The notes under the pieces were generated by a model. It ran no database searches, was not told the origin of the DNA, and worked only from the letters and a program-made list of their open reading frames with translations. From Blautia coccoides (GTDB lineage Bacteria > Bacillota > Clostridia > Lachnospirales > Lachnospiraceae), in NCBI RefSeq assembly GCF_034355335.1, contig NZ_CP136422.1, forward strand, positions 5,492,501 through 5,556,500: a DNA stretch of 64,000 bases, given 5' to 3'. Positions within the stretch are counted from its first letter, which is position 1; every line of letters begins with the position of its first letter. This document shows positions 45,642-58,263 of the stretch, piece after piece. The position numbers and the translations under genes were made by a program.

Positions 45642-45754
45642 CGGAACGAATCACCTGCTTTCTAAAATAGTTCGTATCTGGTAACTGCTCACTACGTTCA
45701 CAGTTACTGGCAAAATCCATATAAGCCCACCATAGGCCATGGAATTTTCGCTTA

Positions 45755-46075
45755 TTAATTATTGCTGAAGAGAATATCCGAGCCAACCGCTTTTTCCACG
45801 GATGTTTTCACTCCCTGCACGCCTTCACCTGTATTTCCGGATACGCCGGGAATCTGGATCACGGCAGGAAGCAGCTCTTCCTGAAATTTATCTATGGTCT
45901 TTTTACATTCCGCAGCCAGCGCCTCTGTGATATAGATGATCCCATATTTGCTCGCTGCCAGATGCTCCAGTTTTTCTTCAGCTTCTTTTCGGGATGTTAC
46001 CGGGAACGTATCAAGACCCAGTGTAGCAAACCCGTAAATACTGTCGTAATCGCCCACAACTGCAATCTTATACAT
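45755..46075 (-). CDS. ntpF: V-type ATPase subunit F
   Basis: 106 residues; starts MYKIAVVGDYDSIYGFATLGL, with the typical GIIYITEALAAEC strand and a C-terminal VIQIPG segment. Subunit F binds the central shaft. It overlaps the subunit C end by eight bases. Confidence 0.93.
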   Translation of the reverse strand: MYKIAVVGDYDSIYGFATLGLDTFPVTSRKEAEEKLEHLAASKYGIIYITEALAAECKKTIDKFQEELLPAVIQIPGVSGNTGEGVQGVKTSVEKAVGSDILFSNN

Positions 46076-47045
46076 ACATTTCCCTTACCCTTTCCCGGAT
46101 AGAATCATCCGAAAGTCCGCTGCGTTTACCGGACAAAATGATTCGTACCGTTTTGATCTCGTTCTCTCTGGCAAGCACATAGGCAACCAGAGGTCCCACT
46201 GAAAATGACTGATATTTCTGAGGCTGCATGGTCTGCATCATGCGGTTGTCGCACCAGCGTTCAAAAGCGGACATAGACTCTGCAATGGCCTTTCCGCCCT
46301 CTGCATAAGCAGTGCCCGACAAATACTCTACAATAGCATCAATGCCGTTCACCGCTGCCTTGGAAAGCTGTGCCACGCTCAGTGATTCGCATTCCACCAT
46401 CGCGCGCTTCATAAAATCCATATTTTTTGCGGTTTTCTGTGAACGCACAGCGATTTTAATATCAGCTATGGCAACCGTGGACTCTGCATAATCTTTGATA
46501 ATGCTGTCCTTTGCCTCTTTGCCTGCTGCATAGATTGCTTCAAGGGCTGCCTTGTCCACAATGACATCACAGAGCTGTCCGTCTCTTGTGTGGAGCAGCG
46601 TCTCATAAGCTTCTTTTGCAGCACCGGCCATATACTTGGGAAGTCTGGAAAAATCCTTGCTTCTCACAATCTCCAGCATTTCATCCGGTGAGACCGCCGT
46701 GTCATCATAATAGATGTTCATGGTTTTGCCGTTCTCCTCGGTACATACATCTTTGATCGCTGCCTTAAGATTGTGGAACATATTCGGGTAGGAAAGTACA
46801 TCGAAGACAGACATATCAACGCCCAGATCTTTAATGTTTTCCCAGATTTTTTCCTGCTCCCTGGTCAATATTGCCTCTGCATTCACCGGCGTATCCGCGC
46901 CGCCCCATCCCTTTTCCTGTAAAAGCTGCAAGCACTGCTCCTCTGTCTGGCAGGCCATGAGCTGGTCAAGAGTGGCAGAAGTGAATAACGCCGTTTCAAG
47001 CGCACGGATTCGCGCAACCGCATAGGTATATTTTGTATCAATCAA
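46068..47045 (-). CDS. ntpC: V-type ATPase subunit C
   Basis: 325 residues, helical, without membrane segments, starting MIDTKYTYAVARIRALETALF, with three related repeats as in the family (V-ATPase C/d, AC39). It connects the membrane ring to the central shaft. Gene order E-C-F-A-B-D is the bacterial V-ATPase standard. Confidence 0.93.
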   Translation of the reverse strand: MIDTKYTYAVARIRALETALFTSATLDQLMACQTEEQCLQLLQEKGWGGADTPVNAEAILTREQEKIWENIKDLGVDMSVFDVLSYPNMFHNLKAAIKDVCTEENGKTMNIYYDDTAVSPDEMLEIVRSKDFSRLPKYMAGAAKEAYETLLHTRDGQLCDVIVDKAALEAIYAAGKEAKDSIIKDYAESTVAIADIKIAVRSQKTAKNMDFMKRAMVECESLSVAQLSKAAVNGIDAIVEYLSGTAYAEGGKAIAESMSAFERWCDNRMMQTMQPQKYQSFSVGPLVAYVLARENEIKTVRIILSGKRSGLSDDSIRERVREMYV

Positions 47046-47073
47046 GATAATTCCTCCTTCTTGCGGTTATCGC

Positions 47074-47667
47074 TTACGAAAATAATAATGCATGAACTTT
47101 GTCGGAAAGTTCACCTCTCTTGGAATCAAACATGGCCTTAAAGGTACAGTTTTCCTCGATTCCACCATATATAAGAACAAAGCCGCCGCGGATGTTCCTG
47201 TGCTCTTTGGAAAGAACCAGTTTTCCGCCCTTTTTCTCAGCTATGTCCGAAATTTCTTTTTCAAAACCCTGCGGCATTCTCTTCAAATCTTCAGGTGAGA
47301 AACAAATTTCCCCTTCCTGAGCCAGAACGAATTTGTCCAGCATTTTGCGAAGCATGTTGAAATAAGTCTCGTCATCTGCCGAAAGCAGCGTGCTGTATGA
47401 TTTTTCCAGCACCTCGGAAATCACTTCCTGTTTTGCCTCCAGAAGCGCCTTTCTCTTCTGCAGGTCGCAGGAAGAAAGTGCACGTTCCTTTATATTCTCA
47501 ACATCAGCTTCCGCTTTTTTGGAGATACGTCCGCATTCTGCTTCCGCTTTTTCTCTCATCTCCTTTTTTACTGCGTCTGCGCTCTTCTGCGCACGGTCGA
47601 TGATATCACTAGCGGAGCTTTTTGCTTCATCCAGAATCTGGCTTTTCATTTTTTCTAATCCAGTCAT
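47074..47667 (-). CDS. ntpE: V-type ATPase subunit E
   Basis: 197 residues. The N-terminal 110 residues are a long charged helix (KMKSQILDEAKSSASDIIDRAQKSADAVKKEM), the peripheral stalk. The C-terminal domain contains RGGFVLIYGGIEENCTFKAMFDSKRGEL, typical of subunit E. It pairs with the short G/H-like subunit at the operon start. Confidence 0.92.
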   Translation of the reverse strand: MTGLEKMKSQILDEAKSSASDIIDRAQKSADAVKKEMREKAEAECGRISKKAEADVENIKERALSSCDLQKRKALLEAKQEVISEVLEKSYSTLLSADDETYFNMLRKMLDKFVLAQEGEICFSPEDLKRMPQGFEKEISDIAEKKGGKLVLSKEHRNIRGGFVLIYGGIEENCTFKAMFDSKRGELSDKVHALLFS

Positions 47668-47745
47668 TCTTAAGCTCTCCTTTACTATTTCTATTCTGTC
47701 CTGTAATTAATGTCCCCATGCGGGAACTGCTCTCCGTATCTGAAA

Positions 47746-50255
<2,510 letters not shown>

Positions 50256-50301
50256 ACTCTCATCCCTCCTTTAACTCGTTTTTGTTTTCTTTTTCTTCCT
50301 C

Positions 50302-50610
50302 TCAGATTAATTCGGAAATAATCAAATCAACCGCTTCTTTTTCCCGGCTTTTTGCCGCGCTCTTCAGCTCTTTGATTTCTTCTCCGGCCGCCAAAAGGGC
50401 CTCGTCCGTCTGCTGCTTACCGAATGTCTCAGCAGAATCTCTGAGTTTTTTCGCCTTCTGCTGCGCTTCGGAAACCAAATCGGAATACAACTTTTCGGAA
50501 GCCAGTTTTGCCTCCTCAGAAATCTTTTCACTCTGGCGCTTTGCATCAGCAACGATGTTTGCTGCCTCCTGCTCCGCATCCCGGATTTCTTTGATTGTTC
50601 CTTCTATCAC
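50302..50610 (-). CDS. ntpH: V-type ATPase G/H-like stalk subunit
   Basis: 102 residues with a GTG start, almost entirely one charged helix rich in Ala, Glu and Lys (EIRDAEQEAANIVADAKRQSEKISEEAK). It is the peripheral-stalk partner of subunit E and is the first gene of the operon. The name ntpH follows common usage for this position; sequence divergence in this subunit is high. Confidence 0.8.
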   Translation of the reverse strand: MIEGTIKEIRDAEQEAANIVADAKRQSEKISEEAKLASEKLYSDLVSEAQQKAKKLRDSAETFGKQQTDEALLAAGEEIKELKSAAKSREKEAVDLIISELI

Positions 50611-50636
50611 AGTATCACCACCTTCACATAGTTTAA

Positions 50637-50665
50637 ATATTACTATGAATTATGCAATTTGTCAA
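50637..50665 (-). promoter_or_regulatory. V-ATPase operon promoter
   Basis: On the minus strand a perfect TTGACA, a 17-base spacer and TAATAT, about 30 bases upstream of the operon's first gene. Confidence 0.8.
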
Positions 50666-50730
50666 TTCTTTCACAATTTTTTTAACCGAAATACACGAAA
50701 AAAAAATGTTTTTTTTTGGTAATCCTGATA

Positions 50731-50768
50731 AAAAAAGAGAGATTGTATATAATTTATACAATCTCCCC
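50731..50768 (-). terminator. Terminator of the sugar-binding protein gene
   Basis: On the minus strand GGAGATTGTATA pairs with TATACAATCTC, followed by TCTTTTTTT. Confidence 0.85.
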
Positions 50769-50796
50769 GAATGTCTTTGTTTAATTTGACTTTATC

Positions 50797-52056
50797 TTAC
50801 TCGTATAAGTAGTTCTTCAGCTTCTCATCATCCAGACATGCCGCATCGATCCACTGATACCCAGGATTGATGAAAGAATCATTTTCCAGCCCCAGCCAAG
50901 CCCTGGCTGCCGCTACTACAGTGGCATATCCCATGCCGTACGGATTCTGGGCAATGACTCCCGTTTCCCTTCCGTCTTTGATGGCTTCCTTCTGCTTTTT
51001 ACCCGCGTCAAACCCAACAACAGCGGTGTGTTCTCTTCCGGCTTCCTTCAACGCGTCTAAAACATCATCCGCAGTGATCTGGTTCGTACAGAAGTATCCT
51101 TTTAGATTAGGATTTTCTTCCAACACCTTGGCCGCCATCTCTTTCACAGAGGTCTCCTCGTTCTCATAGGAAATATTTACAATTTTAATCCCGGGATGAT
51201 TTGCCGCGATCTCATCGGCAAATCCCTTTTCCCTGTCCTGGCTGCTCTCAGAGCTTTCAATATGTGCCATTACAGCGATCTCACCACTGCCGCCTATGGC
51301 CTCACTGAGCTTCTTCGCAGCTTCGGCACCTGCCGCCTGATTGTCTGTGGAGCACACAGTGTTCACTGTGCCTGTCACAACTCCGGAATCCAACACAACT
51401 ACGGGGATACCATTCTCCTCAGCCGTCTCAAGCTGTGCCTGGCAGGATTCCATGTCTATGGCAGCAAGACAGAGGACTCCCGGATTCTCAGCCAGAACCG
51501 CGTCGATGATATTGATCTGGCTCTCAACATCAGTCTCATCGGACGGTCCCTCAAAGGATAGTTTTATCTTATCATCACCTTTATATTCCAGTTTTTTATT
51601 TAAATCTTTGACAGCCGCTTCCATACCCTTTTTCACAGTAGCCCAGTATGCTGTCTTTGTGCTCTTCACAACAACTGCAATATGGCCGCCCGCCTCCAGG
51701 TCCAGCCCCTCCAGAGATGTATAGTCAATGGTGCCTGCGCTATTTTTCAGGGTTGTCATCGTGAGGTCTTCCGACATATCTGCCTCGTTCTCTTCCTCTG
51801 TGTCCTTTGCGTCCTGACTATCCTCATTCTGGCCGGAATTATCAGTATTGTCTTTTTCTTCTTCCTTTTGATCTTCTTTTGTATCTTCTTTATCTTCCTC
51901 CTGCTGAGGGTTCCTATTACTCTCCACATTCGGCTTATCTTCTGCCTTTGCCTCTGTGTTTACAGGTACTTCTTTTTTATCCTTATTATCACCGCACCCT
52001 GCCAGGGAACCCGCTGCCAGCGCAATACATAATAAGGCAACAATTGTACGTCTCAT
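50797..52056 (-). CDS. Substrate-binding lipoprotein (ribose-type, LacI-like fold)
   Basis: 419 residues from the ATG at 52056 with GGAGGAGAGGG upstream. Lipoprotein signal (AAGSLAGC), then an unusually long acidic linker (Glu, Asp, Asn, about residues 25-100), then a periplasmic-binding fold of the ribose/galactose group (HIAVVVKSTKTAYWATVKKGMEAA … VLCLAAIDMESCQAQLETAEENGIPVVVLDS … AVVGFDAGKKQKEAI). It would bind a sugar outside the cell. No ABC permease or ATPase lies next to it, so its partner is elsewhere or it works as a sensor. Confidence 0.9.
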   Translation of the reverse strand: MRRTIVALLCIALAAGSLAGCGDNKDKKEVPVNTEAKAEDKPNVESNRNPQQEEDKEDTKEDQKEEEKDNTDNSGQNEDSQDAKDTEEENEADMSEDLTMTTLKNSAGTIDYTSLEGLDLEAGGHIAVVVKSTKTAYWATVKKGMEAAVKDLNKKLEYKGDDKIKLSFEGPSDETDVESQINIIDAVLAENPGVLCLAAIDMESCQAQLETAEENGIPVVVLDSGVVTGTVNTVCSTDNQAAGAEAAKKLSEAIGGSGEIAVMAHIESSESSQDREKGFADEIAANHPGIKIVNISYENEETSVKEMAAKVLEENPNLKGYFCTNQITADDVLDALKEAGREHTAVVGFDAGKKQKEAIKDGRETGVIAQNPYGMGYATVVAAARAWLGLENDSFINPGYQWIDAACLDDEKLKNYLYE

Positions 52057-52212
52057 GCCCTCTCCTCCAAGGTTCACACCATGCCCACGCACGGCTTTAC
52101 CAGATTTTTACATGCATTTCTCTTCCTTTTAACTACGTTTCCATTATACACGAAACTAATCATTAGTCCATATGCTTTTTGTAATAATTTCGTAAAAATT
52201 TCAGGAACTTTT

Positions 52213-53262
52213 CTATTCACTTTTTCCATAGTCCAGAAGATCCCATTCACGTAAAATCCCGTATATTACCAAAGCTGAGAGAGGTCCCAGCAGAAAACCT
52301 GCGCCTCCGTACAAAAAAAGTCCGAGATAAACCGATAAAAGAACAAGAAGAGGAGACACTCCCACCTTCTTTCCGATGAGGCGGGGTTCCAAAAACTGTC
52401 TGACGCAGCTGGTGACAAGATAAAGAGCAATACAGCCAACAGCCCCCGCCGCGTTCCCTCTAAGGGCAAGTACAAGAGCTGCCGGTACTAAAAATGTACC
52501 CGTCCCCAAAACAGGCAGTGCATCCAGCAGTCCCAGAGCCAGCCCGGCCACTAAAAAATGTGGTGTTCCCAATAAAAATAACCCGGCAATGCAGAGCAGA
52601 ATAATAATACCCATGATTTTTATCTGTGCTTTAAAATACTCCGCGATCCCGCTTTGCAGACTTTTGAGCAGCGCTCTTGTTTTTTTGAAAACTGACAGGG
52701 CAGAAAAGCGCTTTTTCCACTCCCCATGTTCCTGCAGGATCAAAACTGCGGATACCACACACAGGATCAGCCCTCCCACGATAACCACACATTTTTTCAT
52801 AGAACCAACTGCCGCTTCCATAGACTGACTGCCGTCTAAAAAAGAGCTGCTGATATGGTCAAGCTGCATATAAATATACTGGCTGCTCTCTCTGGCCGGA
52901 ATTCCCACTGTGTGCTCCACCTGTATACAGCACTGGCCTATAATCTGACAAAATTCTCTTTTTATCACCGGATAAAGGGATATCAGTCTGCCAATCTGGG
53001 CGGAAAGAGCCTGGAGAAGCCACATGACTCCAAGGATACTTCCCACAGAAAGGAGGAGGATCAGTACCGCACCGACACCGCCCTCTGTAAAACGGAGTTT
53101 TCTGCAGACTTTCCGGCTGGCAATCCACCTGGCTGCCGGGAGTACAGCGAGTGCCAGAATCCACCCCAATAGAAAAGGGAGCATCACAGGTACCGCGTAT
53201 TTCATAATCAGAAATACACCTGCAACTACTCCCACTGTTATGCCCGCTTTCTTCCATCTCAT
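52213..53262 (-). CDS. AI-2E transporter family / YtvI-like membrane protein
   Basis: 349 residues from an ATG at 53262; the open frame continues to 53301. About eight hydrophobic segments, including a double hydrophobic N-terminus, and the family motif GLLDALPVLGTGTFLVPAALVLALRG with EPRLIGKKVGVSPLLVLLSVYLGLFLYGGAG at about residues 265-330. The family includes quorum-signal exporters and the sporulation protein YtvI. Given spoIIID in the window, YtvI is the more likely role (inference). Confidence 0.85.
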   Translation of the reverse strand: MRWKKAGITVGVVAGVFLIMKYAVPVMLPFLLGWILALAVLPAARWIASRKVCRKLRFTEGGVGAVLILLLSVGSILGVMWLLQALSAQIGRLISLYPVIKREFCQIIGQCCIQVEHTVGIPARESSQYIYMQLDHISSSFLDGSQSMEAAVGSMKKCVVIVGGLILCVVSAVLILQEHGEWKKRFSALSVFKKTRALLKSLQSGIAEYFKAQIKIMGIIILLCIAGLFLLGTPHFLVAGLALGLLDALPVLGTGTFLVPAALVLALRGNAAGAVGCIALYLVTSCVRQFLEPRLIGKKVGVSPLLVLLSVYLGLFLYGGAGFLLGPLSALVIYGILREWDLLDYGKSE

Positions 53263-53464
53263 CTTCCGCTCACCATACCTTATCCTGTATCCGTTCAGCA
53301 TCCTTACAGTTACAAGCAGAATCTATGCCGGATCACTCCCAGTCATGAAATTTCCGCCAGTTGTAATGAATCATTCTTACGGTCAACGCATCGAATGCCG
53401 GACCTGCTGAAAAGTTACTTTATCTTTTTATACTCCTCTATCAGTATGTGTGAACTTTTCTTAC

Positions 53465-54139
53465 CTATACTATAGGAAAATTTCCAGAAGGCTTTACCTG
53501 GAATTCCATTTTTTTCTTAGTTTTTGGATGAGTAAAAATCAATTTGTATGCACACAAAGCTATGTACTGCCATTCCTTTTCTGACCCCGCCTGGGGATTA
53601 TATTTGGTGTCACCTAAAAGCGGATGTCCGGCATATGCCATCTGTACGCGGATCTGGTGATGCCGGCCGGTCAGAAGATGTATTTCAAGAAGTGATCTGT
53701 CTTCTGCTTCTTTTAACACACGGTATTCCAGAACCGCTTTTTTGCTCTGCGGTGTTTTTTGTCTGGTGACCCTTGACGTATTTGTCTTCGCGTCTTTTAT
53801 CAGTTCATTTTCCAGACGGGACTCTTTCTCCTTTAAAATACCGCTGACAGCGGCAAGGTAGTATTTTTCCATTTTACCGTTTTGTACCTGCGCATTCAGC
53901 TCTTTTGCGGCTTCCCTGGTTTTTGCAAAGACAAGGATACCTTCCACCGGCTGATCCAGACGGTGTATTACAGCCAGATAAGGAGGTTCGCCCTTTGAGG
54001 TAAGGTAGGTTAGGAGGATAGATTCAAGATCCGGGGTGTTGATTTTCCTGGTCTGAACGGGAATACCCGGGGACTTGCAGCAGACTAAGAGATGGGCATC
54101 TTCATATAAGATATTGGGGGGTATCTGAGTTGTTTTCAT
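53465..54139 (-). CDS. RluA family pseudouridine synthase
   Basis: 224 residues. Catalytic motif HRLDQPVEGILVFAK (Asp of HRLD; the usual TSG after it is replaced by VEG), then the C-terminal IHLLTGRHHQIRVQMAYAGHPLLGDTKY. There is no N-terminal S4 domain, so this is a short RluA-type enzyme (TruC/RluA-like). It modifies uridine in rRNA or tRNA; the target is unknown. The VEG variation occurs in some Clostridia homologues. Confidence 0.92.
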   Translation of the reverse strand: MKTTQIPPNILYEDAHLLVCCKSPGIPVQTRKINTPDLESILLTYLTSKGEPPYLAVIHRLDQPVEGILVFAKTREAAKELNAQVQNGKMEKYYLAAVSGILKEKESRLENELIKDAKTNTSRVTRQKTPQSKKAVLEYRVLKEAEDRSLLEIHLLTGRHHQIRVQMAYAGHPLLGDTKYNPQAGSEKEWQYIALCAYKLIFTHPKTKKKMEFQVKPSGNFPIV

Positions 54140-54270
54140 TATTGTTAAATTCCTTTTTGGTTTTTATTTTTGCCAATGCATGAGAAATGCAAAACACATT
54201 CTAGTGCTGCTACTATGGTTTCTGGCCGGATGGAGCACTAGGGGCATTATAACATGAATGGACAAAAATG

Positions 54271-54312
54271 AACAACCGTCATATCTTCACTATTCGGATA
54301 TAACGGTTGCTC
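54271..54312. terminator. Hairpin upstream of the pseudouridine synthase gene
   Basis: CAACCGT and ACGGTTG pair, with inner pairing ATATC/GATAT. It marks the edge of the AT-rich stretch to its right. No strong T-run follows. Confidence 0.45.
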
Positions 54313-55470
54313 TAATGATCTGCGATATTCAATTTTTTTATTCCTTTCTTCTTCTAATATTAATAAAAAATCCGGAATGAATACTGTTATTTTGCTTTTT
54401 CCTTATTCTTCTATACTTCTTTTTAATCTTCTCATTCCCTATTTATAAATCTTTCACTCTGAATTTGTACTCTCTTTGAGCTTCCTTTCATTTCTTATAT
54501 GAATGTTCTACCCAAATCCCTTAACGGACTCTGATAAAGCCTTCCTTGAAATGGTCTTCGCTCTTATTGGATTTTTAAATTCTGGTGTTTGATAAGATTT
54601 ATTGAAAGTTCATATCAAATCTATTATGTATAATAAAAAGCTTCTAACAAATAGTTCGGGCTATTTTGTTTTCAAAACATTTCTCTATACATTTCTTCGA
54701 GATATAAAATAACTTACTTCTTTTTCAAGAACTTCTAAATACAACAGGCTTATTTCAACAAATACAACTTATTATATCTTCAACATTTTTTATATCTTTG
54801 AATGATGTATGAATACTTTGTTCTTTCAAAATATATTTCTTTACATATATTCTGAAACCTTTTTATTACTTTTGTGGTAATTGTTCAATATGAGGGCACT
54901 TTTTGATATATCACCTGGCCACTTCTTTATCCTCTTAATGGGATTCTTTTCGGTCTTTTATGTAGCTAGGTCTTTCTCTAGGGAACTATGCCTTACCACT
55001 CTCATATTGATAATTGATATTCGCTATTTCCAATGGAATATACCTCCTTATCAATATTTCAAATGACACCTTTTACATTACTTTTTATCCTTGGTACTGT
55101 TATTCTTTTGTACTTTTTGTATTTCTCATACGTTGTACTGTTTAACATTACTCTGTGTCCTATTATGTATTCTCCATACACTTTAAGGAGATATAATGTT
55201 TTATCCTTTGTACCTTGTAGCCAACTTCTTAAATAAGATTTATCTTCTCTCCTTTAAGAATTGGTTATGTAGTAATGTTTGTAGGTGTTTTCTTTTGATG
55301 GTTATATATTACCACGGGCCTTCTTATTTGTCAATATACTTTTTGAAAAAAGTTTTATTTTTTTATAAGTTATAATTTTTAAATAATTAAGCTGTGAATT
55401 ATATGTTTTTATATGAATTTACTATACAATTCACAAAATACATAATAATTCCGAACTTTGAAAATTGCCA
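54313..55470. other. AT-rich gene desert, possibly decayed
   Basis: This stretch is much richer in A and T than its neighbours. No open frame has convincing coding character. On the minus strand an AAGGAGG followed by a TTG start (about 55,030-55,055) begins a short frame resembling the N-terminus of ABC ATPases (MEIANINYQYESGK) but stops after about 15 codons. It may be the remains of a transporter or bacteriocin locus. Confidence 0.4.
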
Positions 55471-55471
55471 A

Positions 55472-55553
55472 AATAAAACACCGTACGACACATTATTTTA
55501 TCCCTCACACCTAAAAAATCAGGTTTTGTCGAATAAATACTGTGCCGTACGGC
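55472..55553 (-). terminator. Terminator of the aconitase-like gene
   Basis: GCCGTACGGCACA pairs with TGTGTCGTACGGT across a long loop, followed by GTTTTATTTT on the minus strand. Confidence 0.65.
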
Positions 55554-55560
55554 CATTATG

Positions 55561-57849
55561 TTAACCTCTGTAATAGTTGATCAGACAGCCTTTCAGTATG
55601 ATCTCACGTTCATCGTCTGTCAAGTCACCTATTTTTACTGTAAATTCCGAACAGGAGTCTCCTGCCACATAAACCTTGATCTCCTCTGCCTTCTCCTCAA
55701 CGGCTTTTCTGATTCCCGGAAGGAACAGATAATCACCTTTTTTGAAAGGCATGTCACCGGCTTCCATAAGAAGAGGAAGCATACCCCAGTTGATCAGGTT
55801 GGAGCGGTAGCGCTTAGTGGCATATTCGTTGGCAATATTCGCCCAGCCGCCCAGCACTTTCTGACAGGACGCAGCCTGTTCTCTGGCTGAACCATCCCCC
55901 GGCTTTACGGCAAAGATCGTGCTTCCGATCCCCGTGTTGGAGCTGTCCATATCAGGACACAGTTTTTTCAACTTATCCCACACCGCTTTCAGCTCCGGTA
56001 CAGCCTCCAGCGGACAGTTTCCTGCCTCACGGGCCTTTTCCGCTGCCTGTATCTCTTTGGCAAGGGGTACATACTCAGGATCTTTTCTGGAAAGGGCAAA
56101 CTCAGCCAGTCCCAAAGGATTGGAGCGGAAGGATGAAGTTTCACCTGAAGGGATCAGCTCATCTGTTGTGGTGACCGGATCATGGATCTCAGAAACCACC
56201 TTCAGCACCAGGTTCTCTGTGAGAGCCGGCATTTCCGGCCAGTCCTTAATGTTCGGACCAAACTGTATCTCTGTCTCCGGGTCAGCAATGCCTTTGCTGT
56301 CAAATACTCTGTTCTCATAAATAGTCTTGTCAAAGAAATAGCGCGGCTTCGTATATTTTACATCAAAGTCAGTGGCGGCGGTCAGATATCCCTTGTTGGC
56401 TGCAGTTGCCGCAATGGAACGGGCGTCCATCAGCGCAACGGAAGAAATCTGTCCGTTCTGGACCTTGGAACCTTCACGGTTAGGGAAGTTTCTGGTGGAG
56501 TGGCGGATACTGAGGGCATTGTTAGCCGGAGTATCTCCGGCACCAAAGCAGGGACCGCAGAAAGCTGTCTTAACAACAGCACCTGTCTGCATAAGGTCTG
56601 CCAGTACCCCATTCTTGGCGATTTCCATATAAATCGGTGTACTGGCTGGATAAACACTTAATGTAAAGGCATCCGATCCAATACTGGTACCTCTTAAAAT
56701 GTCTGCGGCATCACAGATATTCTCGAATCCTCCGCCTGCACAGCCGGCAATGATACCCTGCTCCACATAAAGCCTGCCGTTATGTACTTTATCTTTCAGT
56801 GTAAACGGGATTTTGCCGTCCAGGCTCACCTGTGCCTTTTTCTCCACATCGTCCAGAATATCCATGAGGTTTGCATTGAGTTCTTCTATTGTATAGGTAT
56901 TGCTTGGATGGAAGGGCATGGCGATCATAGGCTTCACCTGACTCAGATCCACATAGACCATTCCGTCATAATAAGCCACCGGACCGGGAGCCAGCTTCTT
57001 ATACTCTCCGGCTCTTCCATGTACCTCATAGAAATCCTTAATAGTATCGTCTGTAGTCCAGATAGAGGAGAGACATGTGGTCTCTGTAGTCATGACATCG
57101 ATCCCTATACGGAAATCGGCACTCAATCCGGCAACACCCGGGCCTACGAACTCCATCACTTTATTCTTAACATATCCGTTGGCAAACACCGCGCCAATGA
57201 CAGCCAGCGCAACATCCTGCGGACCAACTCCGGGCATGGGCTTTCCGGTCAGATAAACACCTACAACCTGCGGTCTGTGAATATCATAAGTCTTTCCCAG
57301 AAGCTGTTTCACCAGCTCCGGGCCGCCTTCTCCCATAGCCATTGTTCCCAGGGCGCCATAACGGGTATGGCTGTCAGAACCCAGGATCATCTTACCGCCG
57401 CCTGCCAGCATCTCCCTGGCAAACTGATGGATCACTGCCTGATGAGGCGGTACATACATTCCGCCATAACGCTTTGCACATGTAAGGCCAAATATATGGT
57501 CATCCTCGTTAATGGTTCCGCCCACTGCACAGAGGGAGTTATGACAGTTTGTCAGCACATAAGGGATTGGGAACTTTTCCAATCCTGAAGCCCTTGCTGT
57601 CTGAATGATCCCCACAAATGTAATATCGTGGGAGGTCAGTTTATCAAATTTAATTTTCAAATCATCCATATTTCCGGATGTATTATGTTCTTCTAAAATA
57701 GAGTAAGCCATTGTCTGTCTGGACGCTTCTTCTCTGTCAAGAGATACTGCACCTGCCATCTGCGCGGCAGCCGCTGCAGCGTCAGGACCGTCTTCCACAA
57801 GCTCAGTTCCGTTCATCAGCCAGACACCGCCATCATAAAGTTTCACCAT
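55561..57849 (-). CDS. Aconitase-superfamily hydratase (YbhJ-like)
   Basis: 762 residues, close in length to E. coli YbhJ. The [4Fe-4S] ligands are the Cys in [10 protein letters not shown] and both Cys of CGPCFGAGD, with the nucleotide-free aconitase layout in the N-terminal part ([20 protein letters not shown]). YbhJ-type hydratases are related to aconitase but their substrate is unknown. No TCA genes lie nearby. The final domain (swivel, about 600-760) is present. A good start ATG, with its ribosome site at GGAGGA. Confidence 0.88.
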   Translation of the reverse strand: MVKLYDGGVWLMNGTELVEDGPDAAAAAAQMAGAVSLDREEASRQTMAYSILEEHNTSGNMDDLKIKFDKLTSHDITFVGIIQTARASGLEKFPIPYVLTNCHNSLCAVGGTINEDDHIFGLTCAKRYGGMYVPPHQAVIHQFAREMLAGGGKMILGSDSHTRYGALGTMAMGEGGPELVKQLLGKTYDIHRPQVVGVYLTGKPMPGVGPQDVALAVIGAVFANGYVKNKVMEFVGPGVAGLSADFRIGIDVMTTETTCLSSIWTTDDTIKDFYEVHGRAGEYKKLAPGPVAYYDGMVYVDLSQVKPMIAMPFHPSNTYTIEELNANLMDILDDVEKKAQVSLDGKIPFTLKDKVHNGRLYVEQGIIAGCAGGGFENICDAADILRGTSIGSDAFTLSVYPASTPIYMEIAKNGVLADLMQTGAVVKTAFCGPCFGAGDTPANNALSIRHSTRNFPNREGSKVQNGQISSVALMDARSIAATAANKGYLTAATDFDVKYTKPRYFFDKTIYENRVFDSKGIADPETEIQFGPNIKDWPEMPALTENLVLKVVSEIHDPVTTTDELIPSGETSSFRSNPLGLAEFALSRKDPEYVPLAKEIQAAEKAREAGNCPLEAVPELKAVWDKLKKLCPDMDSSNTGIGSTIFAVKPGDGSAREQAASCQKVLGGWANIANEYATKRYRSNLINWGMLPLLMEAGDMPFKKGDYLFLPGIRKAVEEKAEEIKVYVAGDSCSEFTVKIGDLTDDEREIILKGCLINYYRG

Positions 57850-57959
57850 GATTGATCCTCCTTGTCACCGTTTTGTATCATTGTATACACTTATACAGTT
57901 CTTTTCTATTATACGTATTATCACGCTAAAATGCAAGCATTTTATCTCTCTATCGCTTT

Positions 57960-58225
57960 ATTTTAGTAAAAGTTCAAATTTCCACTATTCCGCGAGGAGC
58001 TGCCTTGCATTTGCAAGGCAATCCCCAGGCAGCCACGCGCTAAACTGTGGTTTTTGCAGTTTGTGTGCATGCTTTTGTTGCTATAAAGCCGAAAGGCTGA
58101 ATGGTAACTTAGCAAAAATAAAAGCTGCCCTATGCCTCGATTCCGTCTATCAGACACAGCCATTGCGCCATATGGGCAGCAACGGCTGCGTCTGATACCC
58201 GTTTCCGTGGTATGCAGCAGCTCTT
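57960..58225 (-). other. Structured intergenic region with several hairpins
   Basis: Contains the 18-base palindrome GCCTTGCATTTGCAAGGC at about 58,011-58,028, the hairpin AGCCGAAAGGCT, and two nested long-range stems: CAGAC-CAGCC/GGCTG-GTCTG and GCTGCCC/GGGCAGC, the latter followed by TTTTATTTTT on the minus strand. It may be a terminator with an alternative fold, an intergenic repeat element or an RNA gene. No gene is convincing. Confidence 0.45.
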
Positions 58226-58263
58226 AAACTCCGCGCACTCTGTGCGCAGATATGACAGGATCA

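Noticed and set aside
57963..58163. Minus-strand 66-residue open frame
   Set aside because: It lies across hairpins and palindromes, with unlikely composition and no ribosome site.
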